64,000 bases of DNA. Source: Altererythrobacter sp. ZODW24 (GTDB lineage Bacteria; Pseudomonadota; Alphaproteobacteria; Sphingomonadales; Sphingomonadaceae). Made by a program: the position numbers and the translations under genes. Location: NCBI RefSeq assembly GCF_003344885.1, contig NZ_CP031155.1:2559327-2623326 (forward strand). Direction: 5' to 3'. The notes under the pieces were generated by a model, which was given only the letters and a program-made list of their open reading frames with translations, had not been told where the DNA came from and did no database searches. Shown here piece after piece: positions 1 through 8,390 of the stretch (its first letter is position 1; every line of letters starts with the position of its first letter).

Positions 1-570
1 CTCCGTCTCCAACTGCTGATCGACAAAGGCTATCACCCGCTCGCTTACCGCATGATGTGCCTGCAAGCGCATTACCGCAGCGAATTGGAGTTTAGCTGGG
101 AAGGGCTGACGGCTGCGCTGACGCGGCTGAAACGGATGGTGATGGCCACTGCGCCGCTTAGTGAACTTGCATCACAAGGCGTGGCTGCATCGACTGACCC
201 TCAAATGGCTTCGCTACTGGAACGCTTTGCCGAAGCAATGTCCGATGATCTCAATACGCCTGTTGCGCTGACGGTGCTGGACGAAGTGTTAGCCCTCAAG
301 AAGGTGGGCGCTGGTGAAAAACTTGCCGCCGTTGCAGGACTTGATGCTGTATTCGGCTTGGACCTGCTCACACTTTCACGCACCGATCTTCGTATCCGTC
401 CTAAAGACGCCACGATTACCGAAGCCGAAATCGAAGACGCACTCGCGCGCCGCAAAGCCGCTCGCGCCGAAAAAGACTTCGCCACTTCCGACGCACTCAG
501 AGACGAGCTTGCAGCCAAGGGCGTTGAAGTGATGGACGGTGACCCGCTGGAATGGGACTGGAAGCTATGA
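1..570 (+). CDS. cysS: Cysteinyl-tRNA synthetase, C-terminal part (5' truncated by window edge)
   Basis: This is the last 189 codons of cysteine--tRNA ligase, the cytoplasmic class I synthetase that charges tRNA-Cys. The reading frame is open from base 1, and the first visible residues (LIDKGYHPLAYRMMCLQAHY) match the conserved segment after the KMSKS loop that leads into the anticodon-binding DALR helical domain. The helical tail follows, with the characteristic SDALRDELAAKGVEVMDG segment near the end. The catalytic Rossmann domain and zinc site lie upstream of the window. The stop codon overlaps the ATG of the next gene (ATGA), so the two are probably co-transcribed and translationally coupled. 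Confidence 0.93.
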   Translation, partial: LRLQLLIDKGYHPLAYRMMCLQAHYRSELEFSWEGLTAALTRLKRMVMATAPLSELASQGVAASTDPQMASLLERFAEAMSDDLNTPVALTVLDEVLALKKVGAGEKLAAVAGLDAVFGLDLLTLSRTDLRIRPKDATITEAEIEDALARRKAARAEKDFATSDALRDELAAKGVEVMDGDPLEWDWKL

Positions 571-1505
571 CGATTGCCGTATTATCCTCGCTGATTCGTC
601 CCGCCATCGAACCGCATTTGCCGGATTGGGTGGAGCCGCGTTGGTTCGCCTCAACCGACGAATTGATGGAGATTGTTCCCGAGGCCGAGATTGGCTGGTT
701 CGATCTGTATGATCATGCCCCAATGGCTGAGGCTGTGACCAAGGCGGGTAAGCTCAAATGGCTGAATTCCATCTATGCCGGACTGGATTTTCTACCGCTG
801 GACTTGCTGGTGAAACGTGGCGTCACGGTCACCAATGGCGCGGGGATCAATGCGATCACGATTGCCGAATATACCGTCATGATGATGCTGACCTATGCGA
901 AGGGTTACCGCGATGTCGTGCGTGCGCAGGACAAGCGTGAATGGCTGCAGGATTCGCCCGGCAAGATCGAACTGGCAGGCAGCAAGGCGTTGCTGCTTGG
1001 CTATGGCGCGATCGGCAAATTGATCGAAACGCGGCTGCAAGCGTTCGATGTCGATGTCACGGTCGTGCGGCGTTCGGGCGGTGACGGCGTGCTTGGTCCC
1101 AATGAGTGGCAGGCCGAGTTGGGCAAGTTTGACTGGGTCGTACTGGCTGTCCCCGCCACGCCCGAAACCGAAGGCATGATCGGTGCTAGCGAACTCGCCG
1201 CGATGAAAGATAGCGCCGTTCTGGTGAATATCGCGCGCGGTACAGTGGTGGATCAGCCAGCCATGATCGCGGCCTTAAAGGACAAGAGCATCGGCGCGGC
1301 ATTGCTCGATGTTACTGATCCGGAGCCGCTGCCCGCCGATCATGAGCTATGGACGCTCGGTAACGCCCACATCACCATGCATCTGTCGGGTAAGGCGCAG
1401 GAGCTGATGTTCCAGCGCTCTGCCAAGCGTTTTCTCGAAAACCTCGCCCGCTATCATGCCGGAACGCCAATGGAGCCGATTTTCGATCCGGCGCGGGGTT
1501 ACTAA
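567..1505 (+). CDS. D-2-hydroxyacid dehydrogenase family protein
   Basis: A 312-aa NAD(P)-dependent oxidoreductase of the D-isomer-specific 2-hydroxyacid dehydrogenase family. The central Rossmann domain shows the dinucleotide motif LLGYGAIG. The catalytic Arg lies in NIARGTVVDQ, the Glu in DPEPLP, and the His in ITMHLSG where ITPHxSG is usual. The N-terminal catalytic half is more divergent, so the substrate cannot be named. I chose the ATG at 567 because it overlaps the cysS stop as ATGA; an in-frame start at 552 exists but lies deep inside cysS. Coupling to cysS looks positional rather than metabolic. Confidence 0.85.
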   Translation: MTIAVLSSLIRPAIEPHLPDWVEPRWFASTDELMEIVPEAEIGWFDLYDHAPMAEAVTKAGKLKWLNSIYAGLDFLPLDLLVKRGVTVTNGAGINAITIAEYTVMMMLTYAKGYRDVVRAQDKREWLQDSPGKIELAGSKALLLGYGAIGKLIETRLQAFDVDVTVVRRSGGDGVLGPNEWQAELGKFDWVVLAVPATPETEGMIGASELAAMKDSAVLVNIARGTVVDQPAMIAALKDKSIGAALLDVTDPEPLPADHELWTLGNAHITMHLSGKAQELMFQRSAKRFLENLARYHAGTPMEPIFDPARGY

Positions 1506-1861
1506 CCTTCCTCGAGCAGTAAAAGCTCAACCGTCACATCCAATCTTGGATTCGGCAGCATTGCGTGGTCAATTGATATCATAATGGCGTCCGCGACTAG
1601 CTGCCCGGGAATGGCAAATTCGTGATCGGGCAGTTCGGCGATCAGGCGTTCGGCTGCGGCAATGGCGTCGTCGCCTTCAAAGGCAAGATCGACTGTGTGG
1701 CGTGTGCCGGCAAAGGTGATGCTGGCCCATGACCGTTCGGCATGGCGCTCCACTGTGCCGTGGCCGCCAGCAAGATCGAGCAACGCTGCGCGCAATTTCT
1801 CGCCCAGCGACTTGCGCGCCGGGTTTGGCATACGCGGTTGGCGCTTCACATCACTCAGCAT
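1502..1861 (-). CDS. Conserved hypothetical protein (about 119 aa)
   Basis: I do not recognise a named family. The protein has a basic N-terminus (VKRQPRMPNPARKSLGEK), an alternating alpha/beta middle with a DLAFEGDDAIAAAERLIAEL helix, and an acidic leucine-rich end (LDVTVELLLLEEG). It has no signal peptide or membrane segment, so it is probably cytoplasmic. The start at 1861 is preferred; it overlaps the 3' end of the upstream 67-codon gene by 11 bases, which suggests a two-gene operon. A start at 1891 is possible but would overlap further. It converges with the hydroxyacid dehydrogenase with a four-base overlap of the stops. Confidence 0.6.
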   Translation of the reverse strand: MLSDVKRQPRMPNPARKSLGEKLRAALLDLAGGHGTVERHAERSWASITFAGTRHTVDLAFEGDDAIAAAERLIAELPDHEFAIPGQLVADAIMISIDHAMLPNPRLDVTVELLLLEEG

Positions 1862-2054
1862 CGGCCATCTCCATATTGACTGTTTCGACATATTTGTTCA
1901 TGAAATGTTCTACTCGTTGTTCTGTGAGTGGCCGCGGTAGGCGTCCGTTGCGTAGATCGAGCACGAAACGCGGATCATGAGTGGCCAGGCGGCCGAATTT
2001 TGTGGCCGGCATACCGGTCCTGCGAAGGAATTTTTCGATGTTTCTTATCAGCAT
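1851..2054 (-). CDS. Small putative DNA-binding protein (67 aa)
   Basis: A 67-residue basic protein containing MPATKFGRLATHDPRFVLDL followed by an RNGRLPRP segment. The spacing resembles a lambda-repressor-like helix-turn-helix in which a helix pair is followed by a recognition helix ending in an Arg-Asn-Gly-Arg motif. Small proteins of this kind, often annotated as transcriptional regulators or hypothetical, are common in alphaproteobacteria. It heads a two-gene minus-strand unit and is divergent from the S24 repressor gene across about 110 bases, so it may be regulated from the same intergenic region. The DNA-binding role is inferred from the motif only. Confidence 0.6.
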   Translation of the reverse strand: MLIRNIEKFLRRTGMPATKFGRLATHDPRFVLDLRNGRLPRPLTEQRVEHFMNKYVETVNMEMADAE

Positions 2055-2132
2055 GTGCGACCCTGTGATTCGAAATTGATGAGCGACTCGACGTTGTTGG
2101 AAGCCATTAGTTCAACGGTGAAATCCTACTTG

Positions 2133-2160
2133 TCTAGGAAAAATCTTTCATCTAGGAAGG
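2133..2160. promoter_or_regulatory. Direct repeat, possible repressor operator
   Basis: The octamer TCTAGGAA occurs at 2133-2140 and again at 2151-2158, 18 bases start to start, immediately upstream of the S24 repressor start at 2165. The second copy runs into the Shine-Dalgarno stretch AAGGAAAA. The arrangement would suit autoregulation by the adjacent repressor, but this is inference from position alone. Confidence 0.35.
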
Positions 2161-2164
2161 AAAA

Positions 2165-2833
2165 ATGAAAAAGTCGCAGGAAATAGCCGATTCGGACCCA
2201 AGAGAACGATTGCTTGTTCTTTCGCAAGAGCGGGGCGTCAGTCTGTCTGGCCTGTCCGATTTGATCGGCCGTAACGCCAGCTACCTTCAGCAATTCATCC
2301 GCAAGGGCAGCCCGCGTAAGCTGGAAGAGCAAGACCGCCGCACGCTGGCGCAGTTCTTCGGTGTCGAGGAAGGCGAGCTTGGTGCTCCTGATGATGTGGG
2401 TGAGGGCGGTGCCGCCCGCACAAGGCGCGCAGGCTATGCCGCCATACCGCGCTTGCCGCTGGGTGCATCGGCCGGTCCCGGCGCCTCCAGCGACAACGAG
2501 CAGCCATACGATACGCTTGGCTTTTCACAGCGTTGGCTGCGGGAGCAGGGTCTTGATCCCGCGATGCTGAGCGCCATCGAGGTCAAGGGCGATTCGATGG
2601 AGCCACTGTTGCGCGATGGTGATGAGATTTTGGTCGACACGACGCCGCGCGCTTTGCGTGACGGGATCCATGTGGTCCGCCTCGGTGATACGTTGCTCGT
2701 GAAGCGCGTGCAGGCTGTCGGGGCGGAGCGGCTATCGCTTATCAGTCAGAACGAGGCCTATGCCGCAATTGAAGTCGATGCGAGCGAGGCGGAAATTGTG
2801 GGCCGAGTGGTTTGGAAAGGCGGGCGGCTTTAA
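2165..2833 (+). CDS. XRE/S24 family LexA-like repressor (peptidase S24)
   Basis: A 222-aa protein with an N-terminal helix-turn-helix (residues about 12-68; LSDLIGRNASYLQQFIRKG) and a C-terminal S24 signal-peptidase-fold domain. The nucleophile Ser is in GDSMEP (Ser144) and the general base Lys is Lys180 in LLVKRV. An Ala-Gly pair at residues 89-90 in the linker (RRAGYAA) is a candidate autocleavage site as in LexA and CI. Such proteins repress stress or prophage genes and are inactivated by self-cleavage. A strong AAGGAAAA ribosome site precedes the ATG. No phage genes lie nearby, so it is probably a host regulator. Its targets are unknown. Confidence 0.85.
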   Translation: MKKSQEIADSDPRERLLVLSQERGVSLSGLSDLIGRNASYLQQFIRKGSPRKLEEQDRRTLAQFFGVEEGELGAPDDVGEGGAARTRRAGYAAIPRLPLGASAGPGASSDNEQPYDTLGFSQRWLREQGLDPAMLSAIEVKGDSMEPLLRDGDEILVDTTPRALRDGIHVVRLGDTLLVKRVQAVGAERLSLISQNEAYAAIEVDASEAEIVGRVVWKGGRL

Positions 2834-2875
2834 GCCCCGTTGCAATTCCGGGCCGTGCGCGCCATCTCACGTTGC

Positions 2876-3541
2876 ATGACACAAGCCAATCAGCCCCCAC
2901 TGCGTGCAGCGATCCTGCCCGTGACCCCGCTCCAGCAGAATTGCAGTCTAATTTGGTGCACCAAGACCATGAAGGGCGCGCTGATCGATCCCGGCGGCGA
3001 CCTGCCGATGTTGAAAGCGGCTGTTGAGAAGGTCGGTGTGAGGCTAGAGAAGATCCTCGTGACTCACGGCCATATCGATCATTGCGGCGAAGCAGGCGTG
3101 CTGGCGAAGGAGCTGGGCCTGAAAATCGAAGGCCCCCACGAAGATGACCGATTCTGGATTTCGCGTCTTGATGAAGACGGCAAGAAATATGGCATCAACG
3201 GCCAGATATTCGAACCTGATCGCTGGTTGGATGATGGCGACCAAGTAACCGTTGGCGAGCTAACGCTTGATGTGATCCATTGCCCTGGCCACACGCCCGG
3301 CCACGTGATTTTCCACCACGCGCCGAGTAAGTTTGCGATTGTCGGTGATGTCTTGTTCCAAGGCTCAATCGGCCGGACAGATTTCCCTATGGGTAATCAT
3401 CAGGATCTGCTCGACTCGATCACCAAAAAGCTATGGCCGCTGGGTGAAGACATTACCTTTATTCCCGGTCACGGTCCGACCAGCACCTTCGGTCAGGAAC
3501 GCAAGACCAACCAGTTCGTCAGCGATTATGCGATGTCTTGA
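2876..3541 (+). CDS. MBL-fold hydrolase, glyoxalase II-like (YcbL type)
   Basis: A 221-aa metallo-beta-lactamase-fold protein. The metal-binding THGHIDH motif supplies His64, His66, Asp68 and His69. The remaining ligands come from HCPGHTPGH, the bridging Asp in VGDVLFQGSIGRTD, and the final His in IPGHGP. Length and motif spacing fit the short hydroxyacylglutathione hydrolase-like YcbL group, which hydrolyses thioesters such as S-lactoylglutathione; the real substrate is not determined. Start 2876 (MTQANQ) is preferred over an upstream non-ATG codon at 2840. It follows the S24 repressor by about 40 bases and may be read through from it. Confidence 0.88.
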   Translation: MTQANQPPLRAAILPVTPLQQNCSLIWCTKTMKGALIDPGGDLPMLKAAVEKVGVRLEKILVTHGHIDHCGEAGVLAKELGLKIEGPHEDDRFWISRLDEDGKKYGINGQIFEPDRWLDDGDQVTVGELTLDVIHCPGHTPGHVIFHHAPSKFAIVGDVLFQGSIGRTDFPMGNHQDLLDSITKKLWPLGEDITFIPGHGPTSTFGQERKTNQFVSDYAMS

Positions 3542-3672
3542 TGGGGGCTATATGTTCGGTTTCCGGATTTGATGCCGATCAATGAACTGAGCCAAATCCA
3601 TACCTATCCAACCCTCGGCGTTGTAATTGCCTCGGTCGCACAGTGCGGCCACTGCATCGCCGGGAAAAGACG

Positions 3673-4341
3673 ATGAAACTCTATTTCGCAGCCGGTTTCG
3701 CGGCGCTAGCCATGGTCGCGGCCCCTGCCGCAGCGCAGGACCGCGCCGGGACGGTGCAGGTCAAACTTCTTGGGACCGGCGTCTTGCCCGATGGCAAGAT
3801 CACAGAAGTGCAAACGGACAATGTCGGTCTGCCGGCAAACACGCAGACGAAAGCTAATAATAATGTCGTGCCCACAGTCGCGATCGAGTATTTCGTATCG
3901 AACAATTTCTCGCTCGAGACTATCTGCTGCCTGACCCAGCATGACGTTGATGGCACGACCGGACTGCCGGGCGCGGAGCTCGTATCGAATGCGCAACTGA
4001 TACCCGCAACCGTGACTGCTAAACTGCATGTCGATGTCGGCGGCGCGAAACCATATATTGGCGCAGGTCCGGCGTACTTCCTATGGATCAAGGACGAACC
4101 CGGCGCGGCGACCATTCCGCTGGGAGTAACGGATTTCAAATTGTCCGATGAATTCGGATTGGCTTTGCAGGCAGGCGTTGATATCCCGCTAAATGACCGA
4201 GGTCTCGGCTTTTCCATCGATGCGAAGCGTTACTTTATCGATACAACCGCAACGTGGTTTGCCGGAAATGCGGTAGCAATCCAGACAGAGCATAAGCTCG
4301 ATCCTTGGGTCGTCAGCGCCGGTCTAAGCTATAGCTTTTAG
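3673..4341 (+). CDS. OmpW family outer-membrane protein
   Basis: A 222-aa secreted protein with a signal peptide (residues 1-22, ending AAAAQ after a hydrophobic FAALAMVAAP core) followed by alternating beta strands. The OmpW signature appears in the early VQVKLLGTGVLPDG segment, the central KPYIGAGPAYFLW strand, and the C-terminal strand ending in SAGLSYSF with terminal Phe, the signal for BAM-mediated insertion. OmpW proteins are eight-stranded barrels thought to pass small hydrophobic molecules. A Cys-Cys pair in the LETICCLTQHDV region is typical of alphaproteobacterial members. The gene ends just before a strong hairpin terminator. Confidence 0.88.
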   Translation: MKLYFAAGFAALAMVAAPAAAQDRAGTVQVKLLGTGVLPDGKITEVQTDNVGLPANTQTKANNNVVPTVAIEYFVSNNFSLETICCLTQHDVDGTTGLPGAELVSNAQLIPATVTAKLHVDVGGAKPYIGAGPAYFLWIKDEPGAATIPLGVTDFKLSDEFGLALQAGVDIPLNDRGLGFSIDAKRYFIDTTATWFAGNAVAIQTEHKLDPWVVSAGLSYSF

Positions 4342-4360
4342 GGCAGTTCGTTACTTAGGT

Positions 4361-4400
4361 CCCCAGAGGCTGCACGAGATCCTTCTCGCAACCTCTGGGG
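4361..4400. terminator. Hairpin between convergent genes (bidirectional terminator)
   Basis: CCCCAGAGG at 4361-4369 pairs perfectly with CCTCTGGGG at 4392-4400, and an inner CGAGA/TCTCG stem (4375-4379 with 4384-4388) extends it. The structure lies 20 bases after the OmpW stop and 11 bases beyond the MAPEG stop on the other strand. No strong T-tract follows on either side. Confidence 0.7.
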
Positions 4401-4410
4401 GTATTGAAGG

Positions 4411-4800
4411 CTAAATCACGCCCATTGCGACGAGTGCTGCGACGACTGCCAAGCCAAGCAATGTCAGCAGTGTGACGATGGTTCCGATGAAGCGGCCCTT
4501 GCCGAATGTTCCATCCATGCCAAATGCGTGCGCAATGCGGCCGAGCATGAAGATGCCTGCGACAAATGCCAGCCAATTGCCGCCCTTACCAGCGATTTCA
4601 ATCGCAGCGATCAGAAACAGGGCAAAAGGAGTGGTCTCAACAAAGTTCATCTGCGCGCGCATACGGCGGATAAGCGCTTCATTGCCGCCGTCGCCCACGC
4701 TGATTTCTTCCGCGCGCCGGATGGCACCGATTCGGATCATCAGCCAGATTGTCAGAATGCCTGCAGCGGCGGTCGCGGTGAGCGTAACGGGTAGAAGCAT
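4411..4800 (-). CDS. MAPEG family inner-membrane protein
   Basis: A 129-aa integral membrane protein with four hydrophobic segments. It matches the MAPEG family (membrane-associated proteins in eicosanoid and glutathione metabolism) through RRAEEISVGDGG in the first loop and the hallmark ALIRRMRAQMNFVETTPFAL, which contains the conserved Arg-Ala-x-x-N-x-x-E motif. Bacterial members are often annotated as glutathione-S-transferase-like, but activity is rarely shown. It stands alone on the minus strand, convergent with the OmpW gene. Confidence 0.9.
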   Translation of the reverse strand: MLLPVTLTATAAAGILTIWLMIRIGAIRRAEEISVGDGGNEALIRRMRAQMNFVETTPFALFLIAAIEIAGKGGNWLAFVAGIFMLGRIAHAFGMDGTFGKGRFIGTIVTLLTLLGLAVVAALVAMGVI

Positions 4801-4820
4801 GGATATTCCCCTTAGATTAG

Positions 4821-4887
4821 TTGCAACTCGCTACTGATTTTAGGGTTGTTGTGCAACCACTGTATGCAACACCTGCTTGCAACTCGC
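4821..4887. repeat. 11-bp direct repeat upstream of rpmF
   Basis: TTGCAACTCGC occurs at 4821-4831 and 4877-4887, 56 bases apart, within a stretch rich in TTGCAAC/GTTGC words between the divergent MAPEG and rpmF genes. It could be a regulator site, but nothing else supports this. Confidence 0.3.
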
Positions 4888-5014
4888 AGCAGTTGCGGTA
4901 TAGGCCGCGCCTTCGCCGCTCACTCGGAGCGTTCGGATGCCGCCTTGTGCGGGACCGACCCTTCGCCTAAAGCGGCCCCGAGAAACAATAGATCTAGACA
5001 GAATAGGTGCCGCA

Positions 5015-5194
5015 ATGGCTGTCCCTAAAAGAAAAGTATCGCCGCATCGTCGTGGCAACCGTCGTTCGCATGATTCGTTGAAGGTGGAAGCCTTTCACGA
5101 GTGCAACAATTGTGGTGAGCTGAAGCGCCCGCACAATCTGTGCAGCGCTTGCGGACACTATAACGGCCGCGAAGTCGTTTCCGTCGGTCTCTAA
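5015..5194 (+). CDS. rpmF: 50S ribosomal protein L32
   Basis: A complete 59-aa L32. It starts [17 protein letters not shown] and carries the conserved [14 protein letters not shown] block, a likely four-cysteine zinc knuckle (C30, C33, C43, C46). L32 is a basic component of the large ribosomal subunit. The ATG at 5015 is fixed by the universally conserved N-terminus. It is followed 24 bases later by plsX, the usual rpmF-plsX-fabH arrangement linking ribosome and membrane-lipid synthesis. Confidence 0.97.
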   Translation: MAVPKRKVSPHRRGNRRSHDSLKVEAFHECNNCGELKRPHNLCSACGHYNGREVVSVGL

Positions 5195-5218
5195 AATCCT
5201 CCAATCGGAGAACGCCTG

Positions 5219-6253
5219 ATGAGTTTGCCGCGTATCGCCATCGACGCGATGGGCGGTGATGAAGGTGTGCGTGTGATGGTCGAGGGTGCCTCGATTGCTC
5301 GCCGCAAACACGACCGGTTCAAATTTCTGCTGGTAGGTGACCAGGAGCGCATTGAAAGCGCTCTTGCAGAGCACCCTGGCATGGCCGCCGCATCCGAGAT
5401 CCTTCACGCTCCCGACGTCGTCGGCGGCAATGAAAAGCCGACTCAGGCCCTGCGCCGTGCCAAAACCACATCAATGGGATTGGCGATTAATGCCGTAAAA
5501 ACCGGTGATGCCGGTGCCGCGGTTAGCGGAGGAAATACTGGCGCGCTCATGGCGATGAGCAAACTCTCGCTGCGAACAATGTCCGGTATTGATCGCCCGG
5601 CGTTGGCTGGAATCATGCCGACATTGGAAGACAGCGATGTCATTATGCTCGACCTTGGTGCCAACACTGATTGCGACGCCCGCAATTTGGTCCAGTTTGC
5701 GATCATGGGCGCTGCTTATTCACGAATTTTGACAGGCCGTGACGAACCGCGTGTGCGCTTGCTTAATATTGGTACGGAAGAGCTTAAGGGTACTGACCAG
5801 CTGCAAGATGCTTCAGCACAGCTTCGGGCGGCGACGGGCCTTGCGATGAGCTTCGATGGATATGTCGAGGCTGACAAGATCAATCGCGGCGAAGTCGATG
5901 TGGTCGTAACAGATGGCTTTTCCGGCAATATTGCGCTGAAAGCCATCGAAGGAACCGCACGGTTCGTGACCGATTTGTTGCGCGCTGCTTTCACCAGTTC
6001 AATTCGCTCGAAAGTCGGTTTTTTGGTTTCGCGGCCCGCGACTGAATTGCTGAAACATCATCTCGACCCTAACAATCACAATGGTGCGGTTTTCCTCGGA
6101 CTGAATGGCGTAATTGTGAAAAGCCACGGCAGCGCGAACGCTGTGGGGGTGGCGAATGCGGTTACTGTTGCTGCGCGGCTGCTTGAAGAAAAGCTGACCG
6201 AACGGATTAGTGCCGACATGGCGGAGATCGCTCCGGCAGGCGTGGGCAAGTGA
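5219..6253 (+). CDS. plsX: Phosphate acyltransferase PlsX
   Basis: A 344-aa enzyme that converts acyl-ACP and phosphate to acyl-phosphate, the acyl donor for PlsY in phospholipid synthesis; it acts peripherally at the membrane. The N-terminal [11 protein letters not shown] motif, [29 protein letters not shown] and [17 protein letters not shown] are all diagnostic. Length is normal. The ATG at 5219 is followed by the invariant start of the family. Its TGA overlaps the GTG start of fabH, so the two are translationally coupled. Confidence 0.97.
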   Translation: MSLPRIAIDAMGGDEGVRVMVEGASIARRKHDRFKFLLVGDQERIESALAEHPGMAAASEILHAPDVVGGNEKPTQALRRAKTTSMGLAINAVKTGDAGAAVSGGNTGALMAMSKLSLRTMSGIDRPALAGIMPTLEDSDVIMLDLGANTDCDARNLVQFAIMGAAYSRILTGRDEPRVRLLNIGTEELKGTDQLQDASAQLRAATGLAMSFDGYVEADKINRGEVDVVVTDGFSGNIALKAIEGTARFVTDLLRAAFTSSIRSKVGFLVSRPATELLKHHLDPNNHNGAVFLGLNGVIVKSHGSANAVGVANAVTVAARLLEEKLTERISADMAEIAPAGVGK

Positions 6254-7215
6254 TCCGCAGCGTCATTCGAGGCAGTGGCTCGGCCTTACCGGCACGGGCT
6301 GTCAGCAACGCCGAATTGGCGAAGACCGTCGATACCAGCGATGACTGGATTGTAGAGCGCACCGGGATCCGCAACCGTTACATCGCAGACGATAGCGAAA
6401 CCACTGCCAGCCTCGCCACCGACGCTGCGCGCGCTGCATTAGTCGCTGCAGGCATAGAGGCTTCCGACATTGATCTGATCGTCTTGGCCACAGCGACACC
6501 CGATCAAACATTCCCTGCAACCGCGACCATCGTCCAAAATGCACTTGGCTGTAATGGCGGGATTGCCTTCGATGTTGCGGCTGTTTGCTCCGGCTTTCTT
6601 TATGCGCTCGGCACGGCCGATTCGATGCTGCGCACGGGTATGGCCAAGCGCGCGCTGGTGATCGGCGCTGAAACATTCAGCCGCTTGATGGATTGGGAAG
6701 ACCGCACAACCTGTGTGCTGTTTGGTGATGGTGCTGGCGCGATTGTACTCGAAGCCGTCGAAGGTGACGACGCTGGTGCCGGCATCATCGCGACTAAGCT
6801 GCACGCCGATGGCGCACATAATGAGCTGCTTTATGTCGACGGCGGGCCTTCAACTACGGGGACTGTCGGCAAACTCCGCATGAGGGGCCGAGAGGTCTTT
6901 CGCCACGCGGTAGTAAACTTGGCTTCGGTTTTGAACGAAGCACTTGAAGAAGCGGGGCTGACTGCAGCGGATATCGATTGGGTTGTCCCGCATCAGGCCA
7001 ACGCCCGCATATTAGATGCGACGGCACGTAAGCTGGGCTTACCGGCTGAAAAAGTGATCGTGACTGTCGATCAGCATGCCAATACTTCGGCGGCTTCCGT
7101 GCCGCTCGCATTCGACGTCGGAATTCGCGACGGCCGTATCAAGCCCGGCGATCTTGTCATGTTTGAGGCGATGGGTGGCGGATTTACGTGGGGCGCCTGT
7201 TTAGCGCGGATGTAG
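6250..7215 (+). CDS. fabH: 3-oxoacyl-ACP synthase III (KAS III)
   Basis: A 321-aa condensing enzyme that starts fatty-acid synthesis by joining acetyl-CoA to malonyl-ACP. The complete catalytic triad is visible: Cys113 (AAVCSGF), His248 (PHQANARI) and Asn278 (HANTSAAS). The GGG loop near the C-terminus (MGGGFTWGA) is also present. The start is a GTG whose last two bases are the TG of the plsX stop, which fits the conserved N-terminus. It sits between plsX and ihfA in the standard order. Confidence 0.97.
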   Translation: MIRSVIRGSGSALPARAVSNAELAKTVDTSDDWIVERTGIRNRYIADDSETTASLATDAARAALVAAGIEASDIDLIVLATATPDQTFPATATIVQNALGCNGGIAFDVAAVCSGFLYALGTADSMLRTGMAKRALVIGAETFSRLMDWEDRTTCVLFGDGAGAIVLEAVEGDDAGAGIIATKLHADGAHNELLYVDGGPSTTGTVGKLRMRGREVFRHAVVNLASVLNEALEEAGLTAADIDWVVPHQANARILDATARKLGLPAEKVIVTVDQHANTSAASVPLAFDVGIRDGRIKPGDLVMFEAMGGGFTWGACLARM

Positions 7216-7338
7216 GGCTTGACCGGCCTGCGTCGTGGACTAATTATTGCGAGCATTGAGTTTATTGCGGTTTTGCGTAAACTGAAACCGAGAGAATAGA
7301 AATTCGGGTCGCACCGATATTTTTTGGAGAGCTTGATT

Positions 7339-7635
7339 ATGGCTTCTGCAGGAACACTGACCCGAGCCGACCTTGCTGAAACGATTAGCCGGAAGATGGG
7401 CTTTTCGCGGACAGAATCGCTAGATTTCGTTGAATCGATCCTTCGTCATATGTGTAGTGCGATGACAGATGGTGAAAATGTGAAGATTTCCGGTTTCGGC
7501 AGCTTCGTGCTTCGCGACAAGAAAGAGCGCATTGGCCGCAATCCCAAAACGGGTGTTGAAGTCCCGATTACGCCGCGCCGCGTGATGACATTCCGGGCCA
7601 GTCAGATACTCAAAGACCGGATCGCCAAAGGCTGA
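7339..7635 (+). CDS. ihfA: Integration host factor subunit alpha
   Basis: A 98-aa DNA-bending protein of the HU/IHF family, one half of the IHF heterodimer. It shows the ISGFGSF core and the beta-arm segment [16 protein letters not shown], whose Pro intercalates into DNA. I place the start at 7339 ([11 protein letters not shown]) because GGAGA lies at 7326-7330 with good spacing; a TTG at 7324 in the same frame is less likely. The merR gene follows two bases after the stop, an arrangement widely conserved with ihfA. Confidence 0.95.
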   Translation: MASAGTLTRADLAETISRKMGFSRTESLDFVESILRHMCSAMTDGENVKISGFGSFVLRDKKERIGRNPKTGVEVPITPRRVMTFRASQILKDRIAKG

Positions 7636-7637
7636 CT

Positions 7638-8012
7638 ATGGCATCTCCCACTTTCACCGACGGCAAAGATGCGGACGCTCTGCGCACGATCGGTGAAGTG
7701 GTGAAAGCTACAGGCATTAAGGCGCATGTTCTGCGCTACTGGGAGCAACAATTCCCGATGCTTGATCCGCTCAAGCGTAGCGGCGGGCGGCGGTATTATC
7801 GCCCGGAAGATGTCGAAATGGTCACCACGATTGACCGGCTGGTGAACCAGGAAGGCTTCACACTCAAGGGTGCCCGCAAGGCACTTCAAGGCGGGGTAAC
7901 TGAATCCGACCAACCACAGGCGGCGCCTGTCGCCGCGGCCGTGGTAGCGCCGGAAATAATTCCGCAGTTGAAGGCGATCCGCAGCCGGCTGGCTACAGCG
8001 CTGAATTCGTAA
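7638..8012 (+). CDS. MerR family transcriptional regulator
   Basis: A 124-aa regulator with an N-terminal winged helix-turn-helix: RTIGEVVKATGIKAHVLRYW, then EQQFPMLDPLKRSGGRRYYR, ending in DVEMVTTIDRLV. The C-terminal part is short and Ala/Val rich without metal-binding cysteines, so it is not a metal sensor. It follows ihfA almost without gap; in many proteobacteria a MerR-type gene sits at this place and may be co-transcribed. Its regulon is unknown. Confidence 0.92.
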   Translation: MASPTFTDGKDADALRTIGEVVKATGIKAHVLRYWEQQFPMLDPLKRSGGRRYYRPEDVEMVTTIDRLVNQEGFTLKGARKALQGGVTESDQPQAAPVAAAVVAPEIIPQLKAIRSRLATALNS

Positions 8013-8390
8013 ACATCATAAGGGCCGGAGGGTTGGATGCACTTTCACTGCCAATCAACCGTCAACGGACCGAGCTGCAAGGCCGATTAGGGTTCTCGAG
8101 AAGACTATGATTATCAAGATTCCAACGAGAACTCGAAAGCCAAATTCCCAAAAGCGACGAGCAAATCTGCGACGCCGGTTTTTGATTTGGCCGCGGAGAG
8201 GCATTCATAACGATCAACATGTGATGCTTTGGGGGCTTGTGACGGCGCGATATTCCAATCGCCGCGGTCTTTGGACGACATCTGACAAAAAGCTGCCCTA
8301 GTTGTTGCTGATTTGAATCGGATTTTGATCTATTGATCCGTCCACGCATCAATATCAGCTCCCAGATCATTCCATCAAGGCCCTCCTACC
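8013..8390. other. 378-base intergenic stretch with no supported gene
   Basis: Between the MerR gene and the aldehyde dehydrogenase I find no tRNA, clear terminator or convincing coding region. Short open frames on both strands (for example 8107-8301 plus and 8062-8370 minus) lack family resemblance and have atypical composition. The promoter of the aldehyde dehydrogenase presumably lies at its right end. Confidence 0.5.
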
